From positions 186,001-250,000 of the forward strand of contig CAVQZG010000001.1 of the NCBI GenBank assembly GCA_963718305.1: 64,000 bases of DNA, read 5' to 3'. The notes beneath the pieces were generated by a model. The model was given only the letters and a program-made list of their open reading frames with translations. It searched no databases and had not been told where the DNA came from. The position numbers and the translations under genes were made by a program. This DNA comes from RYN-230 sp963718305 (GTDB lineage: Bacteria; Actinomycetota; Actinomycetes; Streptosporangiales; Streptosporangiaceae). Below are positions 1 to 7,658 of the stretch, one piece after another (position 1 is the stretch's first letter; each line of letters opens with the position of its first letter).

Positions 1-696
1 GCCCGCCCCGGGGCGGGCGGCCGGCCCGCCCGGTGCGGCCACCGCGCTGCGCAGCAACTCGATGAACTCGTTCACCCGCAGGTCCCGCTGCTCAGGTGAC
101 TGGGTCGCGTACCCGAACAGCCCCGGGTCGAGCTCCTCGGTAACCATCGCGTCCTGGGCCCGGTCCATCAGCCAGTCGACCATGGAGACGATCATCCGCG
201 GGTCGATGTCCTGGCGGATCTCCCCGCGGGCCAGGCCAGACCGGACGAAGCCTTGCGTGCCGTACGGGTCCTCGCGCGCCAGGAACTGGGTGATCTCGCG
301 GCGCAGCTGCAATCCCGCACAGTAGTTGCCGATCAGGGTGACCCGGTACGGGATCCAGTCCTCGTGGATGAGATGCGGGGTGCGGTCGATCCAGTACCGC
401 AGGATCGCGAAGAACCCCTCCGCGCAGACCTCCGGCGGCGCGTCCAGGTAGGCCGGGAAGGACCGGGCCGCGGCCTGGTAAGCGGCCAGGAACAGGCCGG
501 CCTTGGTCTCGAAATACCCGAACACCGCCCCCTTGGCCACGCCCGCCTCGCTGGCGATCTCCTCGATGCGGGCCGCCTCGTAGCCGCGGGTGGCGAAGTG
601 CTCCATGGCCACCGCGACGATCCGCTCCTGCCGGGCGCGCTGCCGCTCGGGGGCCCGGCGGCCCGTCTGCACGGCCGTTCCCTGACCAGTAGTCAT
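1..696 (-). CDS. TetR/AcrR family regulator, C-terminus cut by the window edge
   Basis: Reading on the minus strand from ATG at 696, the frame is open to the left edge (232 codons), so the last few residues may be missing. The N-terminus has a TetR helix-turn-helix: IEEIASEAGVAKGAVFGYFE at about residues 41-60, preceded by basic residues (RRAPERQRARQERI). The rest is a helical ligand-binding domain without recognisable family detail. The gene is divergent from the flavoprotein/Rieske operon starting at 813. The 116-bp gap between them carries two copies of a TTGACT...GTCA element. By analogy with other divergent TetR genes it probably represses that operon and itself. Ligand unknown. Confidence 0.85.
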   Translation of the reverse strand, partial: MTTGQGTAVQTGRRAPERQRARQERIVAVAMEHFATRGYEAARIEEIASEAGVAKGAVFGYFETKAGLFLAAYQAAARSFPAYLDAPPEVCAEGFFAILRYWIDRTPHLIHEDWIPYRVTLIGNYCAGLQLRREITQFLAREDPYGTQGFVRSGLARGEIRQDIDPRMIVSMVDWLMDRAQDAMVTEELDPGLFGYATQSPEQRDLRVNEFIELLRSAVAAPGGPAARPGAG

Positions 697-726
697 GTAG
701 TGCCTGTTCCCTGATTGCCCCAGTTC

Positions 727-795
727 ATTGACTTTTGTCAGGCAAGCTAACCATACTTTCGAGGGATCCAACTTCTTAAATGACCAATAGTCAAT
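727..795. promoter_or_regulatory. Divergent promoters with paired TetR-type operators
   Basis: Two similar sites lie here: ATTGACTTTTGTCA at 727-740 on the plus strand and ATTGACTATTGGTCA reading on the minus strand at 795-781. Each holds TGAC and GTCA arms and a TTGACT hexamer. On the plus strand TTGACT (728-733) with CATACT (752-757, 18-bp spacer) would serve the gene at 813. On the minus strand TTGACT (794-789) with TTGGAT (771-766) would serve the TetR gene at 696. Both -35 boxes lie inside the operator copies, so a bound repressor would block both promoters. This part of the window is also clearly AT-richer than the genes. Promoter positions are inferred. Confidence 0.6.
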
Positions 796-812
796 AACGA
801 AAGTCCACCCGC

Positions 813-3764
813 ATGACTGTCACGCCAGGCTGGGACGTCATCGTGGTCGGGGCCGGTCACAACGGCCTGACCGCCGGCGCCCTGCTGGCCCGCGCGGGCC
901 TGGCCACGCTGGTGGTCGAGGCCCGTGCGGCGGCCGGCGGCTGCTGCGTCACCGAGGAGATCGCGCCCGGCTGCCGGGCCTCCACCACCTCCTACATCGC
1001 GAGCATGCTCCGGCCGGAGGTGATCCGGGCGCTGGACCTGGGCCGGCACGGGCTGCGGATGGTGGCTTGCGAGCCGGCCCTGCAGGTGGCGCTGGACGAC
1101 GGCGAGGTCCTGGCCGACTGGAACGACCCGGCGCGGACAGCGGCCGGGATCGCGCGGTACTCCCCGGCGGACGCGCGTGCCTTTACCAGCGTGCATGCCG
1201 AGCTGGCCCAGCTGGCCGCCCGGTTGCAGCCGCTGTTCATGGAGCTGCCGCCAGACACCCGGGCCACCGGGCTGCGCCGGCTTACCGAGGCGGTGCGGAT
1301 CGGCCGCCACCTGCGCGGCCTGCGCGGCACCGACGTCGAGGGCCTGACCCAGATGCTGACCGGCAGCCTCGGCCAGTTCATCGACGCGCGGTTCGAGTCC
1401 CGCCCGGCCAAGGCGCTGCTGCTGGCCAACAACCTGTACGGCAAGCACGGCGGCCCCTACCAGCCGGGCACCCTGATCGGCCTGGCCTTCCACCTGCTCA
1501 CCGGCGGCGAGGACGCGGTGCCGGGCTTCTTCGGGCACGTGATGGGCGGCATGGGCGCGATCAGCGACGCGATCGCCGCGGCCGGGCAGGCGCACGGGAT
1601 GCAGATCCGCACCGGGGCGCCGGTGGCCCGGATCCGGGTCACTGGCGGCCGCGCCGACGGGGTCACGCTGGCCAGCGGCGAGGAACTGACCGCCCGCGTG
1701 GTGCTGTCCGGCGCCGATCCCAAGCGGACCTTCCTGCACCTGGTGGACCAGGCCGAGCTGCCCGCCGATTTCCGGGCCGCGGTGGCCGGGATCACGATGG
1801 ACGGCCCGTGCGCCAAGGTCAACCTGGTCCTGGACGCCGAGCCCCAGGTCCGGGGCATGCCCGCGGACGCCGGCCCCGGCCAGCGGGCGCTGTTCACCCT
1901 GCCGCCGGACCTGGCCGTGGCCGACGCGTGCTACGACCGGGCCAAGCGCGGCGAGCTGGCCGACGCGGAGCAGTTGTTCGTGGACTGCGTGGTGGCCTCC
2001 ACCGTGGACCCCTCGCTGGCCCCCGAAGGCCGGCACATCATGACGTGCTTCGTCCAGTACGTGCCGTACCGGCTGGCCGAGGGGACCTGGGACAGCCGGC
2101 GGGACGAGCTGGGCGACCGGGTCCTGGCCCGGATCGCGCAGTTCGCCCCGGGTGTGCCCGGGTCGGTGCTGGCCCGGCAGGTACTCACCCCGCTGGACCT
2201 GGAGCGCGACTACGGGCTGACCGAGGGCAACATCTTCCACGGCGACATCCAGCCCGGCCAGCTGTTCCACATGCGGCCGGTGCCGGGCTGGGCCCGGTAC
2301 GCCACCCCGGTGCGGGGCCTGTACCTGTGCGGCGCCGGTGCCCACCCGGGCGGCGGCGTGACCGGGGCGCCCGGTTACAACGCAGCCCACCGGGTCCTGG
2401 CCGACCTTCGGCGGGCGCCGAAGGGGCGCGGCGCCGACTGGACTGAGGAGCGAGGAACGAGCGACGAGGGAAGGAGGCGCCTTCAAGTGCCCCGGAGGCG
2501 CATAGGAAGCCAGAGCATGAGCGCAGACGTGATCATCGTCGGGGCGGGCGTGGCGGGCGCCTCCACCGCGTTCCACCTCAGCCGCCTCGGCGCCGGTGAC
2601 GTGCTGGTGGTGGACCGGGACACGGCCGGGTCGGGGATGAGCAGCCGGTCCTCCGCGATGATCCGGATGCACTACACGTTCCGGCCCGAGGTCGAGCTGG
2701 CCGTGCGCAGCGACCGGATGTTCGCGTCCTGGACCGAACTGACCGGCCGCCCGGCGTTCGTCCGCCGGACCGGGTTTGCCCGCATCGTGCTGCCCGGCGA
2801 GGAGGGCGCCCTGCGGGCCAACGTGGCCATGCACCGCGACTGTGGCGCCCGGACCGAAATCGTGCCGGCCGCCGGCTTCGCCGCGCTCGCGCCGGGGATC
2901 CGCACCGACGACCTGACCGAGGTGGCCTGGGAGCCTAACGGCGGATACGGGGACGGCGCGCTGGTCGCCGGGGACCTGCTGGCCGCGGCCCGGGAGCGGG
3001 GGGTGCGCTACCGGCCGCACACGCCGGTTCAGGCGCTGCTGCGCGAAGGTGACCGGGTGACCGGGATCCAGACCCAGGACGGCCCGGAACACGCCGGGAT
3101 CGTGGTGGCGGCGGCCGGGGTATGGTCGCCGGCCCTGCTGGCCAGCATCGGCGTCGACCTGCCGATCGAGACGGAGTTCCACGAGGTCGCGGTGCTCAGC
3201 CACGCGCCAGGCCAGGGCGCCCCGGTGGCCTGCATCGACTCGACCACCCAGAGCTACTTCCGGCCCGAGGCGGGCGGCAGCAGGACGCTGGTGGGCAGCT
3301 TCACCGGCTACCGCGGCATCGATCCCGACACCGTGGCCCCCTCGCCCGGCGCGGTCCGTGCTCATCGGGGTGCGTTTTACCCCGCCGGCGGGGCACAAGG
3401 CACCCCAATGATGGCCCCCGGGGGTGGGGACCGGGCGGACGGGCTGGCAGCGCTGGTCGGAGCGGCGGCTCAGCGGCTGCCCGCGCTGGCTGAGGCGGGC
3501 ATCGCCCACGGCATCACCGGCGTGTACGACATGACTCCGGACGGACGGCCGATGCTCGGCGAGTGGCCCGGGCTGTCCGGGCTGGTGCTGGCCACCGGTT
3601 TCTCCGGCACCGGCTTCAAGATCTCCCCGGCGGTGGGCGAGGCCGTCGCGGCCCTGGTCACCGGCCGGGCGGTCGCGGGCAGTGTGGACATCGGGCCGTT
3701 CCGGCCGGGCCGGTTCGCCGAGGGATGCCCGGTCGCACCCCCGTTCCCCTACTCCGACGACTGA
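813..3764 (+). CDS. Two-part flavoprotein: PYROXD2/CrtI-type oxidoreductase joined in frame to a DAO-type oxidoreductase
   Basis: One open frame of 983 residues holds two complete FAD enzymes. Residues 1-535 are a PYROXD2/phytoene-desaturase-type protein: an ADP-binding Rossmann motif (VVGAGHNGLTAG) near residue 10 and a C-terminal FAD signature (GLYLCGAGAHPGGGVTGAPG) near 505. Residues 569-983 form a DAO/sarcosine-oxidase-type protein with a second motif (IIVGAGVAGASTAFHLSRLG). The join (about 536-568) is Arg/Gly/Glu-rich and looks like translated intergenic DNA. It contains purine-rich ribosome-binding-like sequence before an in-frame ATG at 2517. So either a stop codon was lost, giving a real fusion, or two coupled genes are made. 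First gene of an operon with a Rieske oxygenase and another PYROXD2-type protein. Substrate unknown; an amine is likely from the partners. Confidence 0.75.
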   Translation: MTVTPGWDVIVVGAGHNGLTAGALLARAGLATLVVEARAAAGGCCVTEEIAPGCRASTTSYIASMLRPEVIRALDLGRHGLRMVACEPALQVALDDGEVLADWNDPARTAAGIARYSPADARAFTSVHAELAQLAARLQPLFMELPPDTRATGLRRLTEAVRIGRHLRGLRGTDVEGLTQMLTGSLGQFIDARFESRPAKALLLANNLYGKHGGPYQPGTLIGLAFHLLTGGEDAVPGFFGHVMGGMGAISDAIAAAGQAHGMQIRTGAPVARIRVTGGRADGVTLASGEELTARVVLSGADPKRTFLHLVDQAELPADFRAAVAGITMDGPCAKVNLVLDAEPQVRGMPADAGPGQRALFTLPPDLAVADACYDRAKRGELADAEQLFVDCVVASTVDPSLAPEGRHIMTCFVQYVPYRLAEGTWDSRRDELGDRVLARIAQFAPGVPGSVLARQVLTPLDLERDYGLTEGNIFHGDIQPGQLFHMRPVPGWARYATPVRGLYLCGAGAHPGGGVTGAPGYNAAHRVLADLRRAPKGRGADWTEERGTSDEGRRRLQVPRRRIGSQSMSADVIIVGAGVAGASTAFHLSRLGAGDVLVVDRDTAGSGMSSRSSAMIRMHYTFRPEVELAVRSDRMFASWTELTGRPAFVRRTGFARIVLPGEEGALRANVAMHRDCGARTEIVPAAGFAALAPGIRTDDLTEVAWEPNGGYGDGALVAGDLLAAARERGVRYRPHTPVQALLREGDRVTGIQTQDGPEHAGIVVAAAGVWSPALLASIGVDLPIETEFHEVAVLSHAPGQGAPVACIDSTTQSYFRPEAGGSRTLVGSFTGYRGIDPDTVAPSPGAVRAHRGAFYPAGGAQGTPMMAPGGGDRADGLAALVGAAAQRLPALAEAGIAHGITGVYDMTPDGRPMLGEWPGLSGLVLATGFSGTGFKISPAVGEAVAALVTGRAVAGSVDIGPFRPGRFAEGCPVAPPFPYSDD
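2517..3764 (+). CDS. DAO-family FAD oxidoreductase (sarcosine/dimethylglycine oxidase-like), probable separate product of the preceding frame
   Basis: An ATG at 2517 preceded by AGGAAG about 9 bases upstream can start a 415-residue DAO-type enzyme. Visible features are the N-terminal GxGxxG dinucleotide-binding motif (residues 6-12), a SRSSAMIRMHY segment that resembles the flavin-contacting region of sarcosine-oxidase relatives, and the C-terminal GYDMTPDGRP-like and GFSGTGFKISPAVG segments typical of the family. These enzymes oxidise N-methyl or secondary amines in the cytosol, giving an aldehyde and peroxide or passing electrons on. Between the DPDTVAPSP and ADGLAAL segments is an insertion of about 25 residues encoded by a palindromic element (3363-3413), which may disturb the fold. 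Confidence 0.6.
   Translation: MSADVIIVGAGVAGASTAFHLSRLGAGDVLVVDRDTAGSGMSSRSSAMIRMHYTFRPEVELAVRSDRMFASWTELTGRPAFVRRTGFARIVLPGEEGALRANVAMHRDCGARTEIVPAAGFAALAPGIRTDDLTEVAWEPNGGYGDGALVAGDLLAAARERGVRYRPHTPVQALLREGDRVTGIQTQDGPEHAGIVVAAAGVWSPALLASIGVDLPIETEFHEVAVLSHAPGQGAPVACIDSTTQSYFRPEAGGSRTLVGSFTGYRGIDPDTVAPSPGAVRAHRGAFYPAGGAQGTPMMAPGGGDRADGLAALVGAAAQRLPALAEAGIAHGITGVYDMTPDGRPMLGEWPGLSGLVLATGFSGTGFKISPAVGEAVAALVTGRAVAGSVDIGPFRPGRFAEGCPVAPPFPYSDD
3363..3413. repeat. REP-like palindromic element inserted in frame in the DAO-type gene
   Basis: Nested inverted repeats make a long hairpin. The inner perfect palindrome CCCCGCCGGCGGGG is at 3380-3393. The outer arms are GGGGTGC (3367-3373) and GCACCCC (3400-3406), with terminal CATC/GATG. 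The strand encodes an oddly composed stretch (AHRGAFYPAGGAQGTPMM) where relatives have a short loop. Length plus flanks keeps the frame. This looks like a small mobile or REP-type repeat that landed in a coding region. I saw no second copy in the window by eye. Confidence 0.65.
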
Positions 3765-3794
3765 TTGTGGCCAGCGCTACTGATTGTGGCCAGC
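3761..3794 (+). repeat. 19-bp tandem duplication over the stop codon
   Basis: CTGATTGTGGCCAGC occurs at 3761-3775 and again at 3780-3794, with a 19-bp period. The first copy contains the TGA stop of the preceding flavoprotein and the second lies just before the Rieske gene's ribosome-binding site (GAGGAGG). It looks like a local slippage duplication that lengthened the intergenic gap to 45 bp. Confidence 0.7.
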
Positions 3795-3809
3795 ACCGAG
3801 GAGGCAGGC

Positions 3810-5009
3810 ATGTCGCGGGACGCCGAGGTGCCGCTGGAACGCACCCTGCCCGGCCCCAGCTACACCAGCGAGGCCGAGTTCGCCCGCGAGCGGGAGCGGG
3901 TGCTGCTGCCCGGCTGGTTCTGCGTGGGCCGCGCCGACGGCCTGGCCGAGCCGGGCTGCTACCTGGCCGCCGACGTGTGCGGGGAGAGCATCATCGTGAC
4001 CCGGGCCGACGACGGCGGCCTGGCGGGCTACTACAACCTGTGCCGGCACCGGGGCTCGCGGCTGGTGCCCACGGCCGGGTGCCAGCCCGCGGTCAGCGGG
4101 CGGTTTCCCGGCAGTGTCCGCTGCCCCTACCACGCCTGGACCTACGCCCTGGACGGGACGCTGCGCGCCGCGCCGTTCCTGCCCGCGCTGCGCGAGTACC
4201 GGGCCGCGCTGTCGCTGCACCGGGTGGACGTGGCCACCTGGGGCGGGTTCGTGTTCGCCCGGCTCGAGCCGCTCGCTGACCCGGCTACGGCCGGGCCGGG
4301 GGACTCGCTGGAGGCCACCGTGGGCGAGATCGCGGCCCGGACGGCCGCCTATCCGCTGGCCGGCCTGCGCTCCGGGGCCCGGTTGCGTTACGACGTGGCC
4401 GCCAACTGGAAGGTCATCCTGGAGAACTACAACGAGTGTTACCACTGCGGCCCGGTCCACCCGGAACTGTGCGAGCTAGTGCCGGCCTTCCGCCGCGGCG
4501 GTGGCGACGTGGACTGGGCGGCGGGGATCCCGCACCGCCCCGGGGCGACCACGTTCACGTCGACCGGGACCACCCGCCGCGCGCCGTTCCCCGGCCTGCC
4601 CGAGGAGGCGCGGACCCGGCACTTCGGCGAACTGATACTGCCCAACCTGATGCTCAGCCTGTCCGCCGACCACGTGGCCGCGTTCACCGTGTGGCCCCGG
4701 TCCGCCGCGGCGACCACGGTGCTCTGCGATTTCCTGTTCCATCCGGCCGAGCTGGCCCGCCCGGATTTCGACCCCTCCGACGCGGTCGGCTTCTGGGACC
4801 TGGTGAACCGCCAGGACTGGTCCATCTGCGAGCAGGTCCAGGACGGCATGAGCTCGCGCCGGTTCTCGGCCGGCTACCTGGCCCCGATGGAACAGCCCAG
4901 CGCGGACATCGGCCAGTACGTGGCCGCCCGGCTGGACATGAGCGGGCCGGCGCCGGGGCAGGACAGCACCACAACGGACGAAACAGCAGCAGAGGGGAGG
5001 CTCCGGTGA
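3810..5009 (+). CDS. Rieske-type ring-hydroxylating/demethylating oxygenase, alpha subunit
   Basis: A 399-residue Rieske non-heme iron oxygenase. The [2Fe-2S] ligands are C78-x-H80 and C105-x2-H108. The 24-residue gap between them is longer than the usual 15-17. The mononuclear iron site is visible as NECYHCGPVH, with H212 and H217, plus an Asp near residue 336 (NRQDW). The architecture matches glycine-betaine/stachydrine/carnitine-type N-demethylating monooxygenases rather than aromatic dioxygenases, because no small beta subunit is encoded nearby; this is inferred from family knowledge. A reductase partner is not visible. The start at 3810 has GAGGAGG 6-8 bases upstream, unlike an earlier in-frame ATG at 3765. 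Its stop overlaps the GTG of the next gene by 4 bp, so the two are translationally coupled. Confidence 0.85.
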   Translation: MSRDAEVPLERTLPGPSYTSEAEFARERERVLLPGWFCVGRADGLAEPGCYLAADVCGESIIVTRADDGGLAGYYNLCRHRGSRLVPTAGCQPAVSGRFPGSVRCPYHAWTYALDGTLRAAPFLPALREYRAALSLHRVDVATWGGFVFARLEPLADPATAGPGDSLEATVGEIAARTAAYPLAGLRSGARLRYDVAANWKVILENYNECYHCGPVHPELCELVPAFRRGGGDVDWAAGIPHRPGATTFTSTGTTRRAPFPGLPEEARTRHFGELILPNLMLSLSADHVAAFTVWPRSAAATTVLCDFLFHPAELARPDFDPSDAVGFWDLVNRQDWSICEQVQDGMSSRRFSAGYLAPMEQPSADIGQYVAARLDMSGPAPGQDSTTTDETAAEGRLR

Positions 5010-6673
5010 GCGCACACCGCGATGTCGTGGTGATCGGGGGCGGCCACAACGGGCTGGTGGCCGCGGCTTACCTGGCCAGGAGCGGACTGGACGTGCTGGT
5101 CTGCGAGCGGCGGCCAGTGGTGGGCGGCGCGGCGGTCAGTGAGCACCCGTTCGGCCCGGACTACACCGTGACCTCGCTGTCCTACGTGGTCTCCCTGCTG
5201 CCCCCGGACCTGGTCACCGACCTGAACCTGACCCGGCACGGCTACCACGTGTTCCCTCAGGGCCCCTACTTCGCGCCCCGGGCCGACGGCCGCTACCTGC
5301 GGCTGCCCGACGACCCGGCCCAGCGGCACGCCGAGATCGCCAAGTTCTCGGCCGCGGACGCGGACGCCTACCCCCGGTACGAGGCCCATCTGGCCGCCCT
5401 CGGCCAGGTGCTCGGCCCGATGCTGGATGAGGTGCCGCCAAGGCTCGGTTCCCGGCGGCCGCTGGATCTGTGGCGGCAGGGACTGCTGCTGCGCCACCTG
5501 CGCGGGCTGGACGAGCGGGGCGTAGTCGACGTCACCCGGCTGCTGACCGGCAGCATCGCCGACCTCATCGAGGAGTACTTCGAGAGCGACGCCATGCTCG
5601 GCCTGCTGTCGGTGTCCGGCGTGATCGGCACCTGGGCCGGGCCGCGCTCGGCCGGCACCGCGTACGTGATGCTGCACCACCACATCGGCGGCGTGGACGG
5701 GCAGGCCGGCGCGTGGGGGTTCCCGCGCGGCGGGATGGGCGGGGTGACCGCCGCGCTGGCCGCGGCGGCCCGGTCGTTCGGGGCTGAGGTCCGCACCGGG
5801 GCGGAGGTGGCCGAGATCCGCACCCGCGACGGGCGGGTAGCGGGAGTCACGCTGGCCAGTGGTGAGGAGATCGACGCGGCCACGGTCATCACCACCGCGC
5901 ACCCGCAGATCTCGTTCCTGCGGCTGCTCGACCCGGCGGTGCTGCCCGGTGACTTCGTGGCCGACATCCGGCGCTGGCAGACCCGCAGCGGCACCGTCAA
6001 GATCAACCTGGCCCTGGACCGGCTGCCGGAGTTCACCAGCCATCCCGCGCCTGACCCGCAGATCCACGGCGGCACGATCGTCCTGGCCGAGAGCCTGGAC
6101 GACATCGAGACCGCGTTCCAGCAGGCGGTGGCGGGCCAGCCGTCGGCCATGCCGTTCGCCGATATCTGCATCCCCAGCGTGTTCGACGACTCGCTGGCCC
6201 CGCCCGGGAAGCACGTGATGTCGATGTTCACCCAGTGGGTGCCGCACCGCTGGGCCGCGGAGCCGCACGACTCGGAACTGGACGCCTACGCCGACCGGGT
6301 CATCGCCCGGATGGAGCAGGTCGCGCCCGGGTTCACCAGCTCGGTGCTGCACCGGCAGGTGATCGGGCCGCACCAGATGCAGGAAGAGTACGGCCTGGTC
6401 GGCGGGAACATCTTCCACGGCGAACTCAGCCTGGGGCAGATGTTCCACGCCCGCCCCGCGGCCGGCTATGCGGACCTGCGCACCCCGGTGGCGGGCCTGT
6501 ACCAGGCCGGGTCGGCCACTCACGGCGGCGGCGGGGTGACCGGCATCCCGGGCCGCAACGTGGTGCGCCAGGTCGTGGCCGACCGCCGGGCCGACCGGCT
6601 ACGCGGCCAGGCTGAGCGGCTGCGCACCCGGGCTGCCGCGCTTACCTCCGCCGGGCGGCGCCGCATTCACTGA
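5006..6673 (+). CDS. PYROXD2/CrtI-type FAD-dependent oxidoreductase
   Basis: A 555-residue protein with the N-terminal FAD motif VVIGGGHNGLVAAAYLARSG followed by GGAAVSEHPF. The C-terminal signature is LYQAGSATHGGGGVTGIPGR. This is the PYROXD2 branch of the phytoene-desaturase superfamily, whose bacterial members have no settled substrate. It starts at GTG 5006 (GGGGAGG upstream) inside the last codons of the Rieske gene (GTGA overlap). It is a paralogue of the first half of 813-3764 and closer to the protein at 13288-14982 (shared LSYVxSLLPP, GMGGVTxA/GMGAVSSA and TRSGxVKINLAL segments). Probably oxidises an intermediate of the same pathway. Carotenoid synthesis is unlikely because no crtB or crtE is present. 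Confidence 0.85.
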   Translation: MSAHRDVVVIGGGHNGLVAAAYLARSGLDVLVCERRPVVGGAAVSEHPFGPDYTVTSLSYVVSLLPPDLVTDLNLTRHGYHVFPQGPYFAPRADGRYLRLPDDPAQRHAEIAKFSAADADAYPRYEAHLAALGQVLGPMLDEVPPRLGSRRPLDLWRQGLLLRHLRGLDERGVVDVTRLLTGSIADLIEEYFESDAMLGLLSVSGVIGTWAGPRSAGTAYVMLHHHIGGVDGQAGAWGFPRGGMGGVTAALAAAARSFGAEVRTGAEVAEIRTRDGRVAGVTLASGEEIDAATVITTAHPQISFLRLLDPAVLPGDFVADIRRWQTRSGTVKINLALDRLPEFTSHPAPDPQIHGGTIVLAESLDDIETAFQQAVAGQPSAMPFADICIPSVFDDSLAPPGKHVMSMFTQWVPHRWAAEPHDSELDAYADRVIARMEQVAPGFTSSVLHRQVIGPHQMQEEYGLVGGNIFHGELSLGQMFHARPAAGYADLRTPVAGLYQAGSATHGGGGVTGIPGRNVVRQVVADRRADRLRGQAERLRTRAAALTSAGRRRIH

Positions 6674-6684
6674 GGTGACCTCAG
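6670..6684. terminator. Small hairpin between convergent genes
   Basis: CTGAGG-TGA-CCTCAG forms a 6-bp stem over the stop codon of the flavoprotein gene, in the 17-bp gap between convergent genes. There is no T-tract, so it would be at most a weak bidirectional terminator. Confidence 0.3.
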
Positions 6685-6690
6685 CAGGCC

Positions 6691-7581
6691 TCAGGCTTCG
6701 TCACTCGCCGGACCTTCCCTGAACATGGTGGCGTGATCGGTGACCCACTCCCGAAAGGATCGTGGCGCCGATCCGAGGATGTCGGACACCGTAGAGGTGA
6801 TGAACGCCGGCCTTCCCATCGTTGCGCCCCACGCAGCGAGCAGCATGTCTACGACTGGGCGCGGCCAGCTTCCCTCCGTCTCGCTGCGGAACTCATCCGG
6901 CGACAGCTCCTGAAAGCTGACCGTGCGCCCCAGGACATCGCCGATGATGCCCACCTGCTCGGCCTGGCTCAGTGACTCGGGGCCGGTGAGGACGTAGTCA
7001 CCTCCAGCATGCCCGTCCTGGTACAGGGTCCGCGCCGCGACGGCTGCCACGTCGCGGTCATCGACGGGTGCTGTCTCGGCAGCGCCGTAAGGCCAGCGGA
7101 CGACACCGTCGGTGCGAATCGCGGTCCCCCACCAGAACAACGCGTTCGACGCGAAAATCCCCGGCCGGATGATCGTCGCCTCGAGCCCGGCGGCCGCGAT
7201 GAGCCGCTCAATGTCGGCGTGGAGCACCGCCATCGGATTCGGTTGCTGGAAGAAAGGGTGCGGGGTCTGGTGCGGTGATGAGAGGAAGACGACGCGCCGC
7301 GCGTAGGTTGCGAGACGCTCGACAACTGCCGGAGCAGTCGCTGGCGGGGCGGTCCAAACCAGGAAGACGGTGCTGACACCTCGCAGTCCCGCGTCGAGCG
7401 ATCCGGGCACGGTGAGGTCGCCGGTGACGACTTCGACGTTCGCTGGCAGCGCCGCAGCCTCAGGGCGATGCGTGAGGGCGCGGACCGGCACACCCGCGTC
7501 TACTAGCAGGTCGACTACTGCGCGCCCGACCCGGCCGGTCGCTCCGGTGACGAGCACCGGAGGCACACGCGTCCGGGTCAT
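6691..7581 (-). CDS. NmrA-like NAD(P)-binding oxidoreductase (atypical SDR)
   Basis: A 296-residue protein with an N-terminal NAD(P)-binding motif (VLVTGATGRVGRAVVDLL, about residues 9-26). The pattern that follows is that of NmrA/SDR-a5 proteins: a GDL after the second strand, a LSSPH strand, and an IIRPG-x-F segment where classical SDRs have the Tyr-Lys pair. That pair is not evident, so it may act as a redox sensor or a quinone/NADPH reductase. ATG 7581 has GAGG 5 bases upstream. It is convergent with the flavoprotein operon and is followed by a TetR gene on the same strand with a 77-bp gap. Substrate unknown. Confidence 0.75.
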   Translation of the reverse strand: MTRTRVPPVLVTGATGRVGRAVVDLLVDAGVPVRALTHRPEAAALPANVEVVTGDLTVPGSLDAGLRGVSTVFLVWTAPPATAPAVVERLATYARRVVFLSSPHQTPHPFFQQPNPMAVLHADIERLIAAAGLEATIIRPGIFASNALFWWGTAIRTDGVVRWPYGAAETAPVDDRDVAAVAARTLYQDGHAGGDYVLTGPESLSQAEQVGIIGDVLGRTVSFQELSPDEFRSETEGSWPRPVVDMLLAAWGATMGRPAFITSTVSDILGSAPRSFREWVTDHATMFREGPASDEA

Positions 7582-7658
7582 GAGGACCTCGACGTCGTCG
7601 GGGGCAGGCGCACGGAGTGAATCATGCCATCTTCCCGGGAGCGATCAGCGGGGGCTGA

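Noticed and set aside
747..3509. 920-codon open frame antisense to the flavoprotein genes
   Set aside because: It mirrors the real genes, has His/Gly/Arg/Pro-rich composition and no domain; long antisense frames are expected at this GC content.
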